Of a stretch of DNA of 64,000 nt, positions 60,616 to 64,000 are shown one piece after another (positions within the stretch are counted from its first letter, which is position 1; each line of letters starts with the position of its first letter). Source of the stretch: Pseudaeromonas paramecii (lineage in GTDB: Bacteria; Pseudomonadota; Gammaproteobacteria; Enterobacterales; Aeromonadaceae); the NCBI RefSeq assembly GCF_039540575.1, contig NZ_BAABFC010000010.1, positions 1 through 64,000 on the forward strand, given 5' to 3'. The notes under the pieces are model-generated. The model was not told the origin of the DNA and searched no databases. It worked only from the letters and a program-made list of their open reading frames with translations. The translations under genes were made by a program, and so were the position numbers.

Positions 60616-62091
60616 GTGCAAGGGGACTGGGATCTACTCAAGCTGGCCTACGAGTTTCTCGGCTGGCTACTGTTTGCCGGCTACCTGGCCTTGATGGTGG
60701 GGATCTCGGTGCGGGTGGTGATGAAGCGTCGGCCCATCGGTGTCTCCCTGGCCTGGTTGTTTCTCATCTACATACTGCCGGGCTTGGGGATCGTCGGCTA
60801 CCTGCTGTTTGGCGAAATTCGCCTGGGGCGCAAACGGGTAGAGCGGGCGAAGGCCATGTACAGCCCCTATGCCCGCTGGATCCGCGAGCTGGTGCGCCAG
60901 TTTGCTCAGCCCCAGGCCGAGCCCAGCCATCAGGCCCAGCCCTTGGTGGAGCTGGTGGAGGCGCGACTGGGCTCCCCCCTGCTCAAGGGCAACCGACTGG
61001 CCCTGCTGACCGAACCCAACGAGATCCTGTTTGCCCTGGCCCGTGATATTCAGGCCAGCCGGGTCTCCTGCTTCCTGGAGTTCTATATCTGGCAGCCGGG
61101 GGGCTGGGTGGATGAGGTGGCTGAGGCGCTCATCGGGGCGGCTGGCCGGGGTGTGGAGTGCCGGGTACTGCTGGACTCGGTGGGCAGCGCCGCCTTCTTC
61201 AAGACTGACTGGCCCAGCCGGCTCACGGAGTCTGGCGTCCATCTTGTTGAGGTGCTGCCGGTGGGGGCCTGGCGTATTCCCTTGCAGCGCCAGGATCTGC
61301 GCATGCACCGCAAGCTGGTGGTCATCGACGATCAGGTGGCCTATACGGGTTCCATGAACCTGGTGGATCCGCGCTTCTTCAAGCGCGGTGCCGGGGTGGG
61401 GCAGTGGATTGACATCATGGTGCGGCTGCAAGGGCCCGTGGTGCCGCTGTTCTGGTCACTGTTTGTGCAGGATTGGGAGATGGAGACCGGCGAGCGTCTG
61501 CTGGAGGCGCAGCAGCACAATCCCGAATACCTGAAGGACCCGGATCAGCAGGTGCAATTGGTGCCATCCGGCCCCTTCACCGGCGGCGACTGTATCCAGC
61601 AGATCCTGTTGCAATCCATCTATCAGGCCCGCCATACCCTGGTGTTCACCACCCCCTATTTTGTGCCGGACGATCCTCTGGTGGCCGCCTTGCAGGTGGC
61701 GGCGGAGCGCGGGGTGCGGGTGCAGCTGATCCTGCCGGCCAAGAACGATTCCCTGATGGTGACCTTTGCCAGTCAGGCCTTCTTCGAGGAGCTGCTGGCC
61801 TCCGGGGTGGAGATCTACCGCTTCCACGATGGGCTGCTGCACACCAAGAGCGTGCTGGTGGATGATGCCCTGGCCCTGGTGGGCACGGTGAACCTGGACA
61901 GGCGCAGCCTCTGGCTCAACTTCGAGGCCACCCTGCTGGTGGATGACCCCGGCTTTGCCGGTGAGCTGGCGCGGGTGCAGCAGGACTACCTGCGGCGGGC
62001 CCGCCCCATGAGCTGGCAACAGTGGCGCCAGCGCTCCCGCTGGCACAGATTGCGGGAAAACCTCTTCTACCTGCTCAGTCCACTGCTCTGA
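60616..62091 (+). CDS. clsA: Cardiolipin synthase (ClsA type)
   Basis: A 491-residue membrane enzyme of the phospholipase D superfamily that makes cardiolipin from two phosphatidylglycerols. Two N-terminal membrane helices (residues about 10-60) are followed by two HKD motifs, HRKLVVIDDQVAYTGSMN and HTKSVLVDDALALVGTVN. The C-terminus LRENLFYLLSPLL equals that of E. coli ClsA in form. The start is GTG, with AGGAG six bases upstream; an upstream in-frame GTG adds 25 non-conserved residues. Confidence 0.95.
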   Translation: MQGDWDLLKLAYEFLGWLLFAGYLALMVGISVRVVMKRRPIGVSLAWLFLIYILPGLGIVGYLLFGEIRLGRKRVERAKAMYSPYARWIRELVRQFAQPQAEPSHQAQPLVELVEARLGSPLLKGNRLALLTEPNEILFALARDIQASRVSCFLEFYIWQPGGWVDEVAEALIGAAGRGVECRVLLDSVGSAAFFKTDWPSRLTESGVHLVEVLPVGAWRIPLQRQDLRMHRKLVVIDDQVAYTGSMNLVDPRFFKRGAGVGQWIDIMVRLQGPVVPLFWSLFVQDWEMETGERLLEAQQHNPEYLKDPDQQVQLVPSGPFTGGDCIQQILLQSIYQARHTLVFTTPYFVPDDPLVAALQVAAERGVRVQLILPAKNDSLMVTFASQAFFEELLASGVEIYRFHDGLLHTKSVLVDDALALVGTVNLDRRSLWLNFEATLLVDDPGFAGELARVQQDYLRRARPMSWQQWRQRSRWHRLRENLFYLLSPLL

Positions 62092-62210
62092 CCGCGGCTT
62101 ATCCGGGATAAGTTCAAAAAATCAAGTCGTTATCCTTGCCCCTATTCGGGGCAGGGATTACCGTGCTGCCAGCTGATTCTTGTCACCTCCCGCGTAAGGA
62201 TACGGATCTC

Positions 62211-63503
62211 ATGAACAGGAAACTCACCGTGGCCCTGCTGGTCGGCTTGGGCGGTCTGGCCTATGTGGCCGGTTGTGCCAACAGCAGCCGGCTGTTTGAT
62301 GGCCAGCGGCAGCAGGCTCTGGCCCAGCTCAATCAGTTGCCCGGTGTCCACGCCCAGTGGCAGAGCCTGGATGATGGCTGGTTTCGCAGTCAGGGCCAGT
62401 TGCACCTGACCCTGGATCAGGCCTTCTTCGACCGCTACCTGGGAGAGCAGGCGCCTGTGCTGGAGGCGCCACTGGAGTTTAGCACCAGCCTGTTCCAGTC
62501 CTTCACCCCCTGGGGGGTCACCGGCCAGGGCAATCTGGATCAAAGCCGTGGCAGCCTGGGCCGCTGGCTCGAGGCCCATCATCAGGCCAGCCTGCCGCTG
62601 GCGCTCAACTGGCAGGCCGGGCTGTTTACCGCCGGACTCGATATCGAGCTCAGCCTGGAGAGCTGGCAGTTTGCCGATGCCGACGGCAAGTTGAGCTGGT
62701 CGCCGCTGCATCTGACCGCCCGGGGGCTAGGGGAGGACGCCATCAGCGTCGACCTCAGCTGGCAGGGTTTGACGGCCAGCGCCGCCAGCTTGCATTCCCA
62801 GGTAACGGTGCAACCGCTGAACCTGAACCTGGCGCTCCAGCGCCTGGGGCGGGCCTGGCATGCGCCCCACAGTGAGCTGACGCTCAAGGGCCTGCACCTG
62901 CTGCAGCCTGGACAGCAGCTGACGCTGGCGGGTTTGAGTCTCAGTAGTGAGGAGACGGAACAGGGGACCGGCCTGGATGGGCGGCTGGATCTGCACTATC
63001 AGGTGGGGATGGACAGCCTGCAGGTGCAGGAGGCCGATGGCAGCCACCGCCTGGACAAGTTACAGCTGGACCTGACGCTGGATGGGGTGGATCGCATGGG
63101 TTATGAGACGGTCCTCAACCAGCAGCAAAGCGGCGCGCCCCAGGAGCCGGAGTTGGCCTTGGCCAGCCTCAGCCTGATGGGGCAAAAAGGGCTCAAGATT
63201 GGTCTGACACCGCTGCAGGTGGTGATCGATCAGGCCCCGTTGAAGCTATCGGGTGAGCTAACCCTGCCGCCTTATGATGTGACGGCCCAGCCGAGCCCCT
63301 TGCTGCTGCTGCAACAGAGTCAAGGCGAGCTGCAGGTGGAGCTGGCGCCCCAGCTGGCCGAGCAGATCCCCCAGTTGGCGGCCAACCTGGATAAGCTGCT
63401 GCAGACTGGCTACCTCAGACGCAACGAGCTGGGTAACCTGCTGGTGGAGTTCAAGCTGGCTGACCACAGGGCCACCGCCAACGGCCTGCCGTTGCCGCTG
63501 TAA
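62211..63503 (+). CDS. DUF945 family protein (YdgA-like)
   Basis: A 430-residue protein beginning MNRKLTVALLVGLGGLAYVA, which is either a signal anchor or a lipoprotein signal with VAGC and Cys22. The rest is beta-rich with repeated Leu/Gln patterns typical of DUF945 proteins (E. coli YdgA, YihF): LSLESWQFADADGKLSW, LSLMGQKGLKIGL. Function is unknown. AAGGA is ten bases before ATG. It is alone between cls and the convergent SIMPL gene. Confidence 0.8.
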   Translation: MNRKLTVALLVGLGGLAYVAGCANSSRLFDGQRQQALAQLNQLPGVHAQWQSLDDGWFRSQGQLHLTLDQAFFDRYLGEQAPVLEAPLEFSTSLFQSFTPWGVTGQGNLDQSRGSLGRWLEAHHQASLPLALNWQAGLFTAGLDIELSLESWQFADADGKLSWSPLHLTARGLGEDAISVDLSWQGLTASAASLHSQVTVQPLNLNLALQRLGRAWHAPHSELTLKGLHLLQPGQQLTLAGLSLSSEETEQGTGLDGRLDLHYQVGMDSLQVQEADGSHRLDKLQLDLTLDGVDRMGYETVLNQQQSGAPQEPELALASLSLMGQKGLKIGLTPLQVVIDQAPLKLSGELTLPPYDVTAQPSPLLLLQQSQGELQVELAPQLAEQIPQLAANLDKLLQTGYLRRNELGNLLVEFKLADHRATANGLPLPL

Positions 63504-63525
63504 ACGAACGTCACGCGGATAAACA

Positions 63526-63553
63526 AACGGCCCCCAAGTGGGGGCCGTTTTGT
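63526..63553. terminator. Terminator between the DUF945 and SIMPL genes
   Basis: AACGGCCCCC-AAGT-GGGGGCCGTTTT; usable by both convergent genes. Confidence 0.92.
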
Positions 63554-63571
63554 TATGGCAAGCCGAGGGCA

Positions 63572-64000
63572 TTAATCCCCCAGGTAATACTCGATGGTGG
63601 AGACGATGCGCACCTTCTTGATGTAGGGGGTGTTGCTGTCCCTGTCCTCTATGCTGAACTGCCCCTGGCTGGCGTGCTTGATCTTGCCCAGTCGGCTTTG
63701 GGAGTCCTGGGCGAACTTGCCGGCCACCTCCCGGGCATTCTGGGTGGCCTCGGCAATCATCTCGGGCTTGAGCCGGTTGAGATCGGTAAACAGGAACTGG
63801 GTGCGGTTGTCGTAATCCTGGCCGGTGAGGGCGATGCCGGCTTGACCCAGCTGGCCTATCTGCCCCATGGCGGTGCGCACCTTGTCGATCTGACGGCTGT
63901 AGACGGTCACCGTCATGGCGCCGGTATAGCGGCCCTGATTGATGGTGGCTTCGTTGTAGCCCTGAGCCTGCCGATCCACCAGGCTGGGTTGGGAGACGGA
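63572..64000 (-). CDS. Second SIMPL-domain (DUF541) protein, 5' end beyond the window
   Basis: The frame is open through the window edge, leaving the last 142 residues. The helix-rich block LNRLKPEMIAEATQNAREVA, then KIKHASQGQFSIEDRD and the closing VRIVSTIEYYLGD are the usual SIMPL/DUF541 C-terminus. It is only distantly like the SIMPL protein near the start of the window, so they are separate paralogues. Signal sequence and start cannot be seen. Confidence 0.85.
   Translation of the reverse strand, partial: SVSQPSLVDRQAQGYNEATINQGRYTGAMTVTVYSRQIDKVRTAMGQIGQLGQAGIALTGQDYDNRTQFLFTDLNRLKPEMIAEATQNAREVAGKFAQDSQSRLGKIKHASQGQFSIEDRDSNTPYIKKVRIVSTIEYYLGD

Overview
The window is a chromosomal segment of a moderately GC-rich Gammaproteobacterium. 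Gene order and protein similarity suggest Aeromonadales (Aeromonas, Oceanimonas or Zobellella-like), but this is recalled synteny and not a database match. Several blocks keep the order known from Escherichia coli: gmhA-yafJ; purMN divergent from upp; hda facing arsC-bepA with perM; yejK divergent from yejL-yejM; queA-tgt-yajC-secD-secF; nlpI near ubiUV/ubiT; trmJ-iscRSUA-hscBA-fdx-iscX-pepB-ndk-rlmN-pilW-rodZ-ispG-hisS-yfgM-bamB-der-yfgJ; mltF facing away from purL. Almost everything is housekeeping. I see no CRISPR array, insertion sequence, prophage, tRNA or rRNA.

Layout. 1-3.5 kb: the C-terminal end of a large type I-secreted RTX/VCBS adhesin, two small proteins that are tandem paralogues of each other and that I do not recognise, and a SIMPL-domain protein. 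3.6-9.4 kb: an HD-GYP response regulator, LPS heptose synthesis (gmhA) with yafJ, and purine/uracil genes (purN, purM, upp). 9.5-14.4 kb: a DUF2066 protein, hda, arsC-like, bepA and perM. 14.4-19.2 kb: cnoX, an Sfp-type phosphopantetheinyl transferase, yejM and yejL on the minus strand, with yejK divergent. 19.3-24.6 kb: a collinear maltose transport operon malE-malF-malG-malK behind an AT-rich leader with three inverted repeats. 24.6-26.7 kb: oxyR and a trypsin-like protease with a GlyGly-CTERM-type tail. 26.8-32.2 kb: queuosine and Sec genes. 32.3-36.3 kb: nlpI, the O2-independent ubiquinone genes ubiUV/ubiT and a small membrane protein. 36.4-44.7 kb: the complete Isc iron-sulfur system with an IscR-like site, then pepB and ndk. 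44.9-54.0 kb: rlmN to der/yfgJ. 54.0-64 kb: an unlisted 45-residue arginine-rich reading frame, mltF, purL with a PurR-like box, an NlpC/P60 lipoprotein, cardiolipin synthase, a DUF945 protein and a truncated second SIMPL-domain protein.

Many start codons were reassigned to GTG or TTG, or to internal ATGs, from Shine-Dalgarno spacing and known family N-termini. I did not find a clearly new multi-gene system. The least explained items are the tandem paralogues beside the adhesin, the small arginine-rich reading frame, the inverted repeats before malE, a palindrome around TATAAT before ndk, and an AT-rich insert-like stretch inside yejK.
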